Shown: positions 40,794-53,199 of the stretch, piece by piece | Numbering within the stretch: position 1 is the stretch's first letter | How the letters are laid out: the number at the start of each line of letters is the position of its first letter | From: Scatophagus argus | Lineage: Eukaryota > Chordata > Actinopteri > Scatophagidae | Assembly: GCF_020382885.2 (NCBI RefSeq) | Contig: NC_058499.1 | Location: 7,983,872-8,047,871 of the forward strand | Reading direction: 5' to 3' | DNA length: 64,000 bases | Notes under the pieces: model-generated | What the model was told of the DNA's origin: nothing | Database searches by the model: none | Seen by the model: only the letters and a program-made list of their open reading frames with translations | Made by a program: the position numbers and the translations under genes

Positions 40794-43700
40794 ATGGGGG
40801 GAAACGGCCCGAGTCACTTTTCTCAAGAGGATGGAGAGGGTGGAGTTACTTTTGTGAAGGGCATTCGGGTGAGTGAAAGATCAGTTGAGGCTTTTGCGTG
40901 GATTTGAAGTGTGAGGGGAAAGTGCGCAAGAAAATGAATGTTCAGTGCACACGTTTCAGCGTTGTTTTCAGTTAAATTCTGTGAAAACACAAAAGTGTTG
41001 ATGTGAGCCTCATGTTTGTTGTCACTGCGCAGAGTCAGCGGCTTTACGACTCACTCTGCTCTGGTGTGAGTGTTGTGGGTGGTAAATATAGAAACAGAAA
41101 AACAAGAACTTCTGAGAGAAAACAAACACTGAGTCAGAATAGAACAGAGCTGCTGGAGAGGATTTTCCCAACAAGACAAACCCGATGAGAAGGAGGTTTA
41201 AATCTGTGACAGTACATTTACTGAAGCGTAGTACAGACAATTTAGAGGTACGTGAACGTTACTTATGTCTTTTTTTTTCTTGCTGCTTTATATTTCACCA
41301 CATTTAAGAAGAAAATGTTGCTTTCAAACTGCCTATGTTTGACAGCTTTAGTTACTTTACAGTACATAAAGTAATTAAAATTACATGCACATTTACCAGC
41401 TGCAGAATTAAAGCTATGAGCACGTTAATGTATCAATAATTATAATCCATGTCTTAAATGTGATTTCAAAATGAGCCATTGTATATAATAGTCGAGTATT
41501 TTTTTTTTTTTTAAATTTAAGTATGTTTTGATGCAAACTTAATTGGATATATCATAATTAATAATATTAAGTAAGACCCCAGATATGTAACAACAAAAAT
41601 AAAACAAAGCAGAGAATCACAAGCAGGTCATTCACATGATGTGCAGGACTTCCTCATCCTTCCCCAAAAAAGAAAATAATCAAAACGAAATAAGAGATAC
41701 TGAGTTCGTTTTGAAAGACAAACACATTGGAATGAAAGGAAACGCATGCCCACAAGGTGGAGTTTGTAACGAGGATTTGTTTTTCTCTCCTCATGTCAGC
41801 TGTCAGACAAAGTCATCAAACGGATGAAAGAGTCTTCAAACGCCGTCACTCCTCAACAGTCACAGAATGAAAATCCTCCCCCACACTCACCTGAAACACA
41901 AGTGCCCACCCCTGTTCCTGCCCCCTGTGTTGAACACTTAATACCTCTCCTGACGGCTCCTCCTCCTCCACATCCTCCATTCATCCCCCCTCCACCTCCT
42001 CACGAAGCTCCATCCTCGCCTCCAGCAGTGGAACCTGCTCCTCCGGTAAAACTCATCCCTCCTCCTCCTGTAAAGTTCCACTCCCTTCCCCCTTCCTCTG
42101 TGGAGCCTGCAGCGCCGCCAAAAACTCCGCCTCAGACGGACCCTGTTGTCTCAGCACCTCCTCCACCCCCAGCTACACCTTCTCCTCAAGTGGAAGCATC
42201 CGTGTGTCCTCCTCCGCCTGCTATAGTGGAGCCAGTAGTCCCACCTGCTGTCGAGTCCTTCATCCCACCTCATGTAAAGCCACAAACTCCATCTGCAGAG
42301 TCATCTGCAGCAGCTGTAGCGCCACCTGAGCCTTCTGATTTTGTGGAACCAACATCTCCCACTACTTATCAACCTGCGGCCGTAGCTCCCTCTGTTCAAC
42401 CTCAAGATCCTGTTGTCCTGTCAGTGCCACTCATGGAAACAGTCCAACATCCACCCACTGTTGAGTCTACACCAGCTGAGCCAATAATCCCACTCTGTCC
42501 CATTGATTCAGCTCCAGCTCCAGTTGAAGCTGTAGTTTCACCTCTGCAAGTGGAGCCAACGCTTGTTGAGCCGGTAGTCCCAGCTGCTGCAGCAGCAGTT
42601 GAAGAAGTGCCTCCAGTCGTGGTTCCAGCTGTGGATCCGCCGTCTCCATGTGAGGTGGTTCCACCTCCATCAGAGCCTGTAGCAGCACAATCGTCTGCTC
42701 CAGAACTCACTTTTGAAGAGCCCTCCCTGCCCTGTCACTGTGTGGAGCTGGCTGTCGTGCCCACTGTTGCGCCTGTAAGTGAAGCCCTCGTAGAGCCTCT
42801 AGCACCACCTCCACCTGATCCAGCTCCTCCTGCCGAGGAGCCCACCATCACCCTGTCTCTGCCCCCTGTCGCTGAGGACAAAGTGCCCGCTGTCGCCTCA
42901 GTGCCACCACCTGCAGCAGGTGAGTTGATCTGGAACTGATCAAATCAGGTACGTTTCCAATACGACTGTTTCCACAAACTGCATGTGTTTTGCGTGCAGC
43001 TTCTCCTGTTTCTCCTGAGATGGTGGAGGAACAGCTGAGGCAGAAGATCAAAGAGGAGATGCAGAGACGTCTGGAGGAGGAGATCAGCCAGAAGAGGCAG
43101 GAGCTGCAGCAACAGTAAGAACAATTTACAGTTACGTGTCATTATGTGTGTGAGTGTGTGGGAAGATATGAGTGTATGAAATAAACCTGGAGTGAATGTT
43201 CGGTCTGCATAGTAAAGCTGAAACAATTAAGTCATTAGTTAGTCTTTAATCATTTAGGCAAAAGTGCCAAAATGTCACTGCTTCAGCCTACTGAAATGTG
43301 AATGTTTGCTGGTTTTCTTTTTCATTTATGGCAGTAAATTTAATGTGATATTGGTTAAAGAAAACCAGGAATATAAAAAATATCAGCTTGGACTCTGGGA
43401 AACTGCACTAGTTCTGTTTTATCCATTTTCTTACATTTTAGTGACAAAATGAGTATAAAAGATTAATTGGTAATAAAAAATAATCATTAGTTGCAGCCCT
43501 AGTACTTGGCAAAATAAATATATATATGAGTATTTCACATTTACTGCAGAGAAAGATGCATCTATGTTACAAATTCTCAACATAGAAATATCAAGTATGA
43601 GTAGAAAATTAAAAACTAACACTGCATAAAGTGTAGGGAAGTGCCCCTAATCATTTTTAGCACGTGTTAACCTGCCAGATACTTTTGAGAAAACTTTTTA

Positions 43701-44577
43701 GAAAAATACTAATTTTATGTTGTCTTCAAATGTCTTTTGAATGTCTTTTGTCGTTTGACCAACTGTCCAAAACCCAAAGACATTCACTTTCAGGCGAAAT
43801 CAGTAAAATTTTACATCTGAGAAGCTGTAACTAGAAACTATTTTTGACATTTTTGCTATGAAAATAGTTAATCAGTTAATCACCACAGAGCATTCACTCT
43901 AATGAAATGTAAGAAGGCTGCGTCGCACTGAGTGGAAATGTGTGTGTGTGTGTGTGGAGGCTGGAGGAGGTGAGGGCTCAGGCTCAAGCGGAGGCCAGAG
44001 CAGCAGCTCAGGCTCAGGTGGAGGAGCAGGTGAAGAAGACTCTGGAGGCGGAGAAGGCGGCGTACACTGAGAGCCTGACAGAATCCATCGTGAAGGAACG
44101 AATGAAGACAGAAGATGAGAGGCTCATGGTGCAGCTTTATGTAAGACCAGGAGAACATGTCTGCTCTGTACACGTGACAGGATCTCTCTTGTGAATATGA
44201 AATTCTTTCCTTTCTCTTAATGTCTCTTTCTTTCTTGCCCTCTTGTCTTGTTTCAGTGGATGGAGATGAAGGTAAGATGGGAGAGAATTTACACATGCAT
44301 GACTCACTTTTTCACTTTCATCCCGACCTAATCGCACGTGGGAAAACAACTGCCGAACAGCTGTTTCGTTGCTCTTTATTTCCTTAATGAAGCCACCAAG
44401 ACAGGAGAAAACAAATCATTTATAACTGCACGGCAAGTGACTGGTTTCAGTGGTGTGACAGAGTCATTATAAAAACATTTTAAACCCGCGCAGGCTCATC
44501 AACTCGAGGAGAGGGAGGGAGAGCTAAAGAAACGAGGCGCTCTGTACAAGGAACACGTCGCTAAGCTTGAAGCAAAG
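40794..44577 (+). CDS. chchd3: MICOS subunit MIC19/MIC25-like, proline-rich, C-terminus not found
   Basis: Six exons in frame: 40794-40868, 41800-42919, 43000-43114, 43960-44140, 44257-44271, 44494-44577 (1590 nt, 530 codons, no stop). The start MGGN fits an N-terminal Gly as in CHCHD3, which is myristoylated. VTFVKGIR then LSDKVIKRMKESS matches the CHCHD3 N-terminal motif. Codons about 34-398 are a Pro/Val/Glu/Ala-rich region with VEP-x-VPP units, absent from human CHCHD3 (227 aa). Then comes a coiled coil (EEQLRQKIKEEMQRRLEEE; AQAQAEARAAAQAQVEEQV) and the conserved block SIVKERMKTEDER...HQLEEREGELKKRGALYKEHVAKLEAK. MIC19/MIC25 support cristae junctions at the mitochondrial inner membrane. 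The twin-CX9C CHCH exons expected next were not recognised before net1. Synteny with slc35b4 favours chchd3 over chchd6. Confidence 0.8.
41800..42919 (+). other. Giant proline-rich exon of chchd3-like gene
   Basis: A single 1120-nt exon encodes about 370 residues dominated by Pro, Val, Ala, Glu and Ser, with recurring units such as VEPAAPP, VEPVVPPAVE, VEPTLVEPVVP. It contains oligoproline runs of up to five that could bind SH3, WW or EVH1 domains. Codon runs CCT/CCA suggest growth by slippage. It is open in one frame throughout, so it is under coding constraint. Confidence 0.8.
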
Positions 44578-45425
44578 GTAAGCTCCGTTTTGAGTAGTTC
44601 TCGTCCCTACGTCTCATTTAAGATTAAGTTACATTAAAGCCCCTGAAAACTTCAAAAACCTCAAAACCTCCTGTTTTATATCAATAACATTAAATATTTA
44701 TGACTATTATAAAGCAAGTTTTCAGTGTTGCGTTCACCTGCGGCAGGCAGCTGTTTTCAGAAAACAAACTCGACGTTGCCTGCTCTGCACAGCTGGTGAT
44801 CAGGAGTTGGTGGAGACCAAAGTCAGAGTTAAAAGAGAGAGCATGCCAGACTTATTTTCCCCAGGTGGACTCCCAAGTTGTGCAGATTAAAGATAATGTT
44901 GCACCAAAGCTGCTGCATGTTTAAATAAGCATTGATTTTCAACTTGGTGATATGTGTCCACGACCTGTTTCTGACAGCTGAAAAAAGTTCAATCTAAATT
45001 TAGGATAGCTTCAGCGATCTGTTAAGTTTCTTAAGAGTCTCAGATGGCTCCAGCTCAGGAATGATTATACAACATATCATTAGTTATGACCTGTAAGTGT
45101 AGATTTAGCCTACTTTGCATTTTATTTGAATATCTGCTGACATGTTGCAAACACCCTGTGTGCAAACAACAGAATAAAGCTTCCGTCTTTACTGGTGTTG
45201 GCTCTAAATTGTCTTTATTATCTGATTTTGTGATGTGTCTTGTTTGTTGGCAGCTGAATTCCTCATTTCTTTCTTATTGTTTTGATTTTCTGTTAGGGAT
45301 GTCTAATCAGGCTGCATATATATATATATATTAAAACAAACAGTAGTGTGCATGTGCATTTGTACAGTCCTATGGAACTGCGTCATAGTGCTCACGCCGC
45401 TTGTGTAAACAGGGACACGCTGACA

Positions 45426-45441
45426 ACAATGTCACCAGCAG
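45426..45441 (+). promoter_or_regulatory. CTCF core-like motif
   Basis: CACCAGCAGAGGGCGC contains CCAGCAGAGGGC, an exact fit to the CTCF core CCASYAGRKGGC, extended by GC as in strong sites. Confidence 0.45.
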
Positions 45442-45867
45442 AGGGCGCTCTATCAGCAAACTGTAGGCTGCTGCTCGTGACTCTCCTTCCTCCCCTGTCA
45501 TTCACTAGAAAAAGTTCAGTTTCCCCTGCTGTTAAAAGTCACTTATTCAACAGCTGGATGAGTTTAGTACTGGTGTCCTTCCATTTTACCTGTAAACAGG
45601 AGTCTTGGTACCAGCAATAGAAAAATGTTTAGCCAATGAAATAGCCTGTTACAAGTAAATGTTCAGCATTGAAAATGTAATCAATGGAAATGTATCACAA
45701 ATAATAGTACTCATAATGCAGAATGGCCCTTTAACTGGATGATTATTATTGATGCTGCTGCTTTATTTACTTTTGGGGAATTTAATCTGTGTCACCTTCT
45801 TCTTTTTTTAAACACATTTTTATATTTAAAATCTTGAACTGAAAATTAACTATTAATTATCACAATT

Positions 45868-45960
45868 AGAATCAGAATCAGAATTCCTTTATTTATCCCC
45901 GAGGGGAAACTATGAAACTATGAAATAAATGTCACAATATTTGCTGTTGTGGGGTGTGTA
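45868..45960. repeat. LINE 3'-tail-like fragment
   Basis: Begins with repeated AGAATC units (AGAATCAGAATCAGAATTCC) followed by TTTATTTATCCCCGAGGGGAAA, a common terminal structure of teleost LINE copies. Only the end is present. Confidence 0.5.
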
Positions 45961-46643
45961 GAAACAAATAACAAAATAAAATAGAAATCTTTATGCATTA
46001 GTTGTTTAAGTGTGGTCAGTTACATTTCAACGGTCGTGTCGGTCATGAACACGATCAAACCTCATGTCTTTCTGCTCCTAAAACCGGTGCAGCTAAATCG
46101 AGGACTTGCGTGCCTGTTAACATGTGAGTGTTCGTCTCATCTAATTTTAGGTGCACTATGTCCTGGTCATTATGAAGAGGAAGTGAGTGTTTTTATATAT
46201 GTGTGGTTGTGTGTGTGTGTGGGGGGGGGTGCAAACATACAGAGACATTTTGGCAATTTGCACGCAAGAAATTGAAAGGATCACATGCTCTTTTCATAGG
46301 CTGATGAAGTCTTACAGTCATGGAAACTTTCTCAATACTTTGCCTATTGGATGGTCATGAAGTTAAAAGGAAAAATAGGCTGTTAGCAAAGCTGCAAGTG
46401 TCTCCTTGAGTTGTAACTACAAGTTTTGAACACTTGGCTCACTTATCTTCAGTCTTACTGCATTAAGTCCATTTGTTTTGCTGCTTTGACCTCACATTAC
46501 CACAATTTTGTATTTTGGCAAGGCTTCAATATTCTGAAACTAATGTGTTCTATCTGATACTATAACCTCTTCCTTTCATGCCTTCAAAAAGGATGTTTGC
46601 AGTGATGGACTGAGGCAGAAATTAAAGTGTTTTACTCCTGCAG

Positions 46644-46712
46644 CTCAGAGCGTCGGCTTGTCACAGCCTCATCCACTCGCTGTACAAAGGAAACCAACAG
46701 AGTAAAACAGAG
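46644..46712 (+). other. Possible 23-codon phase-0 exon (chchd3-like gene?)
   Basis: Flanked by a good acceptor (TTTACTCCTGCAG) and donor (CAGAG|GTGAGG), open in phase 0, the phase required after exon 6 of the chchd3-like gene. It translates to LRASACHSLIHSLYKGNQQS plus KTE. No convincing match to the MIC19 segment expected here, and only one Cys. Confidence 0.2.
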
Positions 46713-48639
46713 GTGAGGCTGTGATCTGCAGACCAGACCTGACGTCAAGTTCTTTCATTAGCCACAGAGGAAGCAGTGGCCAACCTCCCCATTGTTTATC
46801 TGCGGCTTTTTTGTGTTTATGCACAAGAGTGGTGTGTGTTAAACATTATGTAATTGCATTTTATTACACCCATGCTAGCAGATTTAGCACTACTCTTTAT
46901 GTATCTGTGTTTCAGTGAGTGTTTGATCCGTTTTTACTATCGAGTGAAAAATGGTCCAATGTGTACTATTTTACCACCTTTTGGACAAACACAGTATTTG
47001 TTGGTGGGTTGGTTGGTTGCAAAAGGCTGCTAGATCTTCTCATCTCACAGGATTCCTGGAGTGATCATTAAATGACCGGATGATTGATTATTGCTGGACT
47101 CCTTAGTTTGACTTGTTGTTAGTGGAAAAGTGGAGGGTAGCACCACACATTCACAGGAAATGTTCATTTAAAGCTGTTCTGCCATCCATCAATACAGGCT
47201 TATACATCAGTATTTTTGTCTGTAGGTATGAGGCTCTCCAGCTGTTTTTCTGCCACTTTGGTCCAGATTGAAATACTCCCATCTCAACAACTATTGGATG
47301 GATTGTTAATGTTCCACACCAGATGAATTCAGTACCAAATGAACTGATCAATGATTGTGCACTGTGGACTTTTGTTCGTTTGATCCTTGCCTGCTCCAAA
47401 ACTGATCTGCAGAACTGCATTTTTCCACTTTTGTCCTTTATCCACCATCCCATAAGTGTCTTTGATTTTGTGTGAAAATATTCATTGAACTGCTTCACCT
47501 CTGCCTTTCGTGTCTGCATTTGGGTCCTACCTCTTGCTGTCCTGTTGCCTTGCGTGCACAGGTGCGACGCGTGCACAGGTGTGATAAGCAGTCAATACAG
47601 TGAGATCTCTACACTTGTTGTGGAGGCAAAAGGAGGATTTCTGTGAAGGACATGGGTTGTGAATCAGTGTGAGATGAATAAATGCTTTTAAAGAAGAAAA
47701 TAAATAAAAAGGAGATGTGTGAGAAAGAGTTTTTCACTCCAGAGAAAAGCTTGTCATTTTAACTTTATCACCCACTCAGTCTTTTTAAAAACCCCACAAA
47801 ACACTGAAAGACTCCCGTTGACCTGTTGTATTCACCAGCATCACGTCGCAACTTATCACCATGATACATGTTACAAACTAAAGACACGTTGGTGCTTTGA
47901 AGGGAAACTTTCCATCTCTTTTACTGTTGGTGTGGGAGGTTAAAACAAAAGCGTCTCTATGAAGCTGCAGGGCTGCATGTATACATCATTAAACACGACG
48001 TTGGCTGCTGAGAGATAAAGAGCTAAGCATCAAATTCATTAAAGTGTCACCTGTGTATTGTTTATTACATATTGTACATACAGTACGTATGCACAATATT
48101 TGAATGTACACATGCTTTTGGAAGGCATTGAGTTTGTTGCTATGCAATCCTGTTCTTTCACTCTAGAGTTGTTAGCAAGGACGCGTCTGAACAATCCGAA
48201 GGACCATTACATAACGACAAGAGAATTACCTTGTCGCAGAGTTGCTTTCTTACGTATAGTTTTAGAGCAACATTATCATTCATTTGCAGATGTGTTGTAT
48301 GTATGTATGTTGAGCTGCTAAATGTTGGGTAAATGCTAGTTTCCAACTGTGTTTGTCTGCTGCTGTGCAGGTCGTATTCAGAGGGGTTTTTCTCTGAGAA
48401 CAGCTGTCTGCTGCGGTCTAAAATTATGCTATGAAGGCAGTAAAAAGAAGCAAATCAGTAACTTTCTGGGATGAACAGCTAAACAATGAGCTGAAATGCA
48501 CCATAAAACTTGATAAAGCTAAGAGGATCTGCAGATTCATTTGATAATTCTATGTAGGAGCAGTGACTTGGCCACATTGTTTTCACACTGTCATTTGATA
48601 CACGGTTATTATAAAAAATATCTGTCAGTTAATGTAATT

Positions 48640-48745
48640 TATGTTAAGCTAAGCTAACCATCTGCTGGCTGTGGCTTCATATAATGATCTTCTTATCAAA
48701 CTCTCTGCCAGCAGCTTATGGTTGGTTTACAAAAAAAAGTCCAAC
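48640..48745 (+). repeat. Copy of dispersed teleost element (GCTAAGCTAAGC family)
   Basis: TTAAGCTAAGCTAACCATCTGCTGGCTGTGGCTTCATATA is followed by CTCTCTGCCAGCA, the same order of blocks as at 53430-53520. It is a partial copy. Confidence 0.6.
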
Positions 48746-49186
48746 TATTCATTTAATTCCGACTGGATTCTTCAACTTCTGCTTTATGTTACCCAACCTG
48801 TACAAATGTTAACACAATCCAGGGCTGTCGGTCTGTCTTGACGTAGCTCTGAATCCAGTGCAGTGACTGTAAAGTTAAACTGAGCATTTGACAATTCAGC
48901 AGGCTGGGTATCAACAAAACGATCTGCACTAAAACTGTCTCAAAATAGCCAATGTCTGTACGCTTACACAAACAGAGAGAGAAGAAGGAGGAGGAGAAAT
49001 ACTGAGTGCATCTGAGTGAGGAGAGCAGAGATATTTTTGGTTTCTCTGAGTCTTCAAGGCAGAGTTGTCCTCTTGTGAGGATTAGGGATTGTGTGTGGAT
49101 GGTCAGGATGTTGGGTTGTGGGATAAGGCTTGCTGTGGGACTGTAGACATCTACAATGCTTTCCTTGCAATGCTGCGGCTGTGGCT

Positions 49187-49189
<3 letters not shown>

Positions 49190-49221
<32 letters not shown>
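49190..49221. repeat. CA microsatellite
   Basis: Near-perfect (CA)n run of about 30 bases. Confidence 0.9.
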
Positions 49222-49225
<4 letters not shown>

Positions 49226-50113
49226 TACACATGCACAGGGGTAAGGATGCATTAAAGAAAGCAGGGTAGGAGGCAGGAGGTCAGAGGAGGAGAGAGTAGC
49301 AGCAGGTGCACAAAGTGCTGTCGGTGAATGCTGTGTGATTGACAGCATGATCAAAGTGTGGAGGCTCTCGTAGGGATGATGAGGAGGGTTGAAATCGGGG
49401 TGAGAGGTTGATGTGACTCAGCCCTCACAGTCACTTCCTCTGGCATCTTCAGGATGGACAGATGAAAGGCGGAATGGGAGCGATTCATCCCGTGGTCAGC
49501 TGACTCACCATATAGGAACGGATGCTGGGAAAGGAAGCACGTGCTGGGTGATGGGTGCTGGGCTTACATATGCATGTGGGGGAATGCACTGTGCCTTTGG
49601 TCTTTGACGGAGGCGGTATTATTAAATTTCCCGTCACACTAGAAGAATGCAGGGTGAGATTCCTGCTCAGTGAATCGCGCCCTCTCACCTGCCATCACCA
49701 TACGGATACTATTTCATACTCCCATTTCCCCCACATCTGGGAAATTCCCCAGTTTGTGTGGTTTTAGGAGGAAGTTGGAGAGTTTGTGTAAGCTGTGTTG
49801 TTCTGTAATAATTGGATACCGCAGGTTATGGCTGGTACAACAAAGCCATGCTTCTATTTTCTCTACACTTCTCTTCATTTTGCTCCTCTGAAGAAGGTCG
49901 AGAGTCTAATCCGGTCCTAACTTGGGGAAACCAAGGAGAAATTGTGCTGTGTGGTGTTTTCACAGCACTTCAGAGCTGGTCATGTACAAGCACGGAGGAA
50001 ATAAATCTGGAGGATTATGCGAGTGAAGTGTGTAAATGGAGTAATTGCTTATTTGCGTTGGCGAGAGCAAGGATGCTTTGTCATGCTGAGTGTGTAATAT
50101 TTGTGTGAGTGTG

Positions 50114-50118
<5 letters not shown>

Positions 50119-50143
<25 letters not shown>
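50119..50143. repeat. GA microsatellite
   Basis: Perfect (GA)n run. Confidence 0.9.
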
Positions 50144-50147
<4 letters not shown>

Positions 50148-50379
50148 AGCCGCTACTGCAAATTTTATTTCCCGTATGGTTAATTATCTTCCAAGCCTTG
50201 CAAAAGATTCATATCTTCACATCTTTATAACTTACTGTGAATATAGATATTAATACAGTGCATCTGTGTCTGCCTGCTTGTGTGTGTTTTAGTGTGTGTG
50301 GGAGCCCGACCGTGTTGACTCACAGTTAAAATAATGAATCTGGCAGAGCAGTGGATGAACAGCTCACACTGACTGTAAA

Positions 50380-50446
50380 GAGAGAGAGAGAGAGAGAGGG
50401 AGGGAGAGAGAGAGAGGGAGAGAGAGGGAGAGAGAGAGAGAGAGGG
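50380..50446. repeat. GA/GGGA microsatellite
   Basis: Purine-only (GA)n tract with GGGA interruptions; the complement gives the Ser-Leu-Pro frame. Confidence 0.9.
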
Positions 50447-51233
50447 GGATGTGCTGTCCCAGGCATCTCCATCTCATAACTCCTCTGCCGTTCAGTGCAT
50501 TCGTACGCACACAAACACATACAGTCATGCAGAGAGAAGGCGACCCTCAGGACTTCAGCACCTACTATCATACAGTACACTTACAGTACAGTGAGACTCG
50601 GTTTCATTTGGAGCAGTCAAGTGTGAAAAATTCTTCTGGGAGGAAATAATACATCGTGTGATGTGGTAGGTGAAAGCTCATTTGCAACAGGTTAGTGTTT
50701 GTGTTTATCACTGTGCTCACGTATGTGGTTATTTGTTATTCTAAAGACAAATATGCTGTTTTACGTGGGTTCCTATTCTGTGTCACAGCTTGTGTTGAAT
50801 TGCATAATTTTAATGAGTGTTACGGAAAGTGATGTAGCAGTTTCACTTTCAGTCTATTTTTGAACCCGTAGTCGTGCCAAGTCATTGGTTACTATCAAGT
50901 CTTAAAAAAACAGTTTGGCTTTAAATACATTTTAACCAAGTAGCATGTACCGAAAAGGTGAATAACTCTGCGAGGAACGAGATTGTATGGGTGGTGGGAG
51001 GAGAGGAGGAGATTAAGCCGGGTGCTTTTGCCTCTCGACCTGAAAAGCATCAGATGTAGTGCTTCTGTCTCTCAGCCCTCTTGGTCAACACTTTGTCTGT
51101 ACTCGCAGAAAAAATGCGATGCTACTTAGTGAGTATGTGAGATTGATTTTCAAGCCTCGATCTTCTTTAAATCATCTTGGGTAGATGAGCGTCCACACAG
51201 CACTTCCTGTCTTCATTTTGCTCTCTTGCTCTC

Positions 51234-51259
51234 ATATCTATATGATATCATATAGATAT
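51234..51259. repeat. Perfect 26-bp palindrome
   Basis: Self-complementary about a GATATC centre (51244-51249); symmetry ends at 51233/51260. AT-rich, with a further direct CATATC copy on the right. Confidence 0.85.
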
Positions 51260-53199
51260 CATATCTAATAATTTTGCATATGTTATTGCCAAGTACCCAT
51301 ACCTGGATCCTGTCCTACATTGCTGTGGGTATATATAGCTACAAAACACACTCCTTGCAAACCTCATTCTGTCATATAAATCGTTCGTGTGACGAAGTCT
51401 TCTTTTGTATGCACAGTCACTGATCTCAAGCAAACGATAAAGGTCCAAACTAATTAACAGCAGGCTGGCGAGTCTCTAAAACCCCCTGGTTACTCATCCT
51501 CCAACATCAAATATGGTGGCATTTTTTATTTCTGTTTCTGTTTCCTTTATTTTTTTTATACCTAGCCATCTCAAGATACAGGTATTCATAAACAGGAAAC
51601 TGTCAACCGGTGTTTGTATTAACCATCTCTTCAAAATGAAAAGGCCTGGTTTGTTTATGACTCATTTGTCACAAGGCTAATTACTTTAAGTAAAGGAAGC
51701 AGAGGCGTATCAAAATTAACTTTTGGCAAGTTAGAAAATAAGTGTGAATAATTTCCCAAAGTGTTGAACTACTCCTTTAACCTGAAGAAATCCTGACCTC
51801 TTTGATGATGCTAACGTGGCTCTGCATGTCACATAGAAAAAAAAAGACTTTTCAATGGCAGGAGATCATCTCAGAATGAGCCATCAGTGGTTTTCTCCTT
51901 TTTCTAGCAAAATAAAAATGGCATTTTGCAGGGTAAATGGCTCAAATAATTAGTTTATACCACCCCAAGGTGTGGCTGACACTTGTTCCCCTCACCTGCT
52001 GAAATGCAAACTGATCTGACAACAAGCCTCTGTGTTCACGTCATGATAAACAGGAAACCTTTCTGTTACATTGACTTCCTTCTTCGTTCCTCATCAATCT
52101 TCCTCTTGAGCACATGAATGGACATATTCATGGGATTATACCTTCCGCCATTAAGGATAATTGCTCAGCTTGCCCTAGGTGTGAACTCACTTAGGCATGC
52201 TGAGGAGCATTCAGTCGTCACACGAACATGAAACTGCAAAAAGAGATACCTTCAGGAAGAGCTCAGGGGAACAGTATATTACAACCTTTATATCCTCCTC
52301 CTCCTCCATGAGGCAGAATCTCCAATAACTTCAGTTCCTCATGTGATGATGACTCACTGACTCTCTCTTGCTCTGAATTCTTGGGTGCTTGATGATTCCA
52401 GACAAAAATATTGGATTGACGAGAGACAAATTGATGACTACAGTTTCTTTGGATGCCTCCTGGGGTCTCACTCATTTAGCTGTGGCTCAGTCATCATCCC
52501 AGCTTGTTGATGCAGAGCATTTACCATCAAACCCAGAGGAGGGTAGAATTTAATTTCCTTTCTTTTAACTCATCCGGGGTTGTTTTTGTGTGACGCGTTG
52601 TGCTGTGACAAATCTTTGGCGTGAATGAAAACACGTATTATCCTATATCTTTTTTCCCTGCATGTTGTGTTTGCTTTTGTTTTGATGAGATTTGGCCCAT
52701 GAATGTTTTAGGAAAGGAAGGGGAAGAGGTGGTGTGATGAACAGTGTGTCATATGATAAACCTTCAACCCCCTTCAGCTCCTGTTCAAATGAAGCCATCT
52801 GGGAACAAACATGAGTCATAGCTCCTATGGTGGATTAGACTTGCAAGACCTGATACATTTGTGTTGCACATTTAATATCAACAACCTCCCAGTTATTTGT
52901 ACAGCTCAGACTTGATTATTCTGATTATTCAGTCGTAATGCATGTTTTGATCCACTTCTCCCTTCTCCTCCGGTCTGCCTGCTATTGTTTCTTTCATGTT
53001 TTTGGGCAGGGTTTTTTTTTCACATTCAGGCAGTAATTTAAAGATGCTAGTAATGTCATAACACATTTTATGACCAGTTTTAACCCCTAGAGTCTGACCT
53101 GAATGGAGCATTTGTCTTCCATATTAAGTGGCTCACCTAACGCACTTCTTTGCTTTTTTTGTCAAGAGTTAAGAGTATCAGTATCACTCTTATTACTGT

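Noticed and set aside
42402-42710. Minus-strand Gly/Ser/Thr-rich frame
   Set aside because: Antisense shadow of the proline-rich exon of the chchd3-like gene.
45086-45334. Cys-rich frame with KHPVCKQQN, resembling the start of a CHCH domain
   Set aside because: No second Cys at CX9C spacing, no splice sites in the right phase, and the frame ends in a TA repeat.
47151-47576. 141-codon minus-strand frame
   Set aside because: No recognised domain; repeat-like composition and no splice partners.
49812-50108. Frame ending with several Cys (EVCKWSNC...MLCHAECV)
   Set aside because: Cys spacing is not CX9C, no acceptor in phase 0 and no coiled coil; looks like chance.
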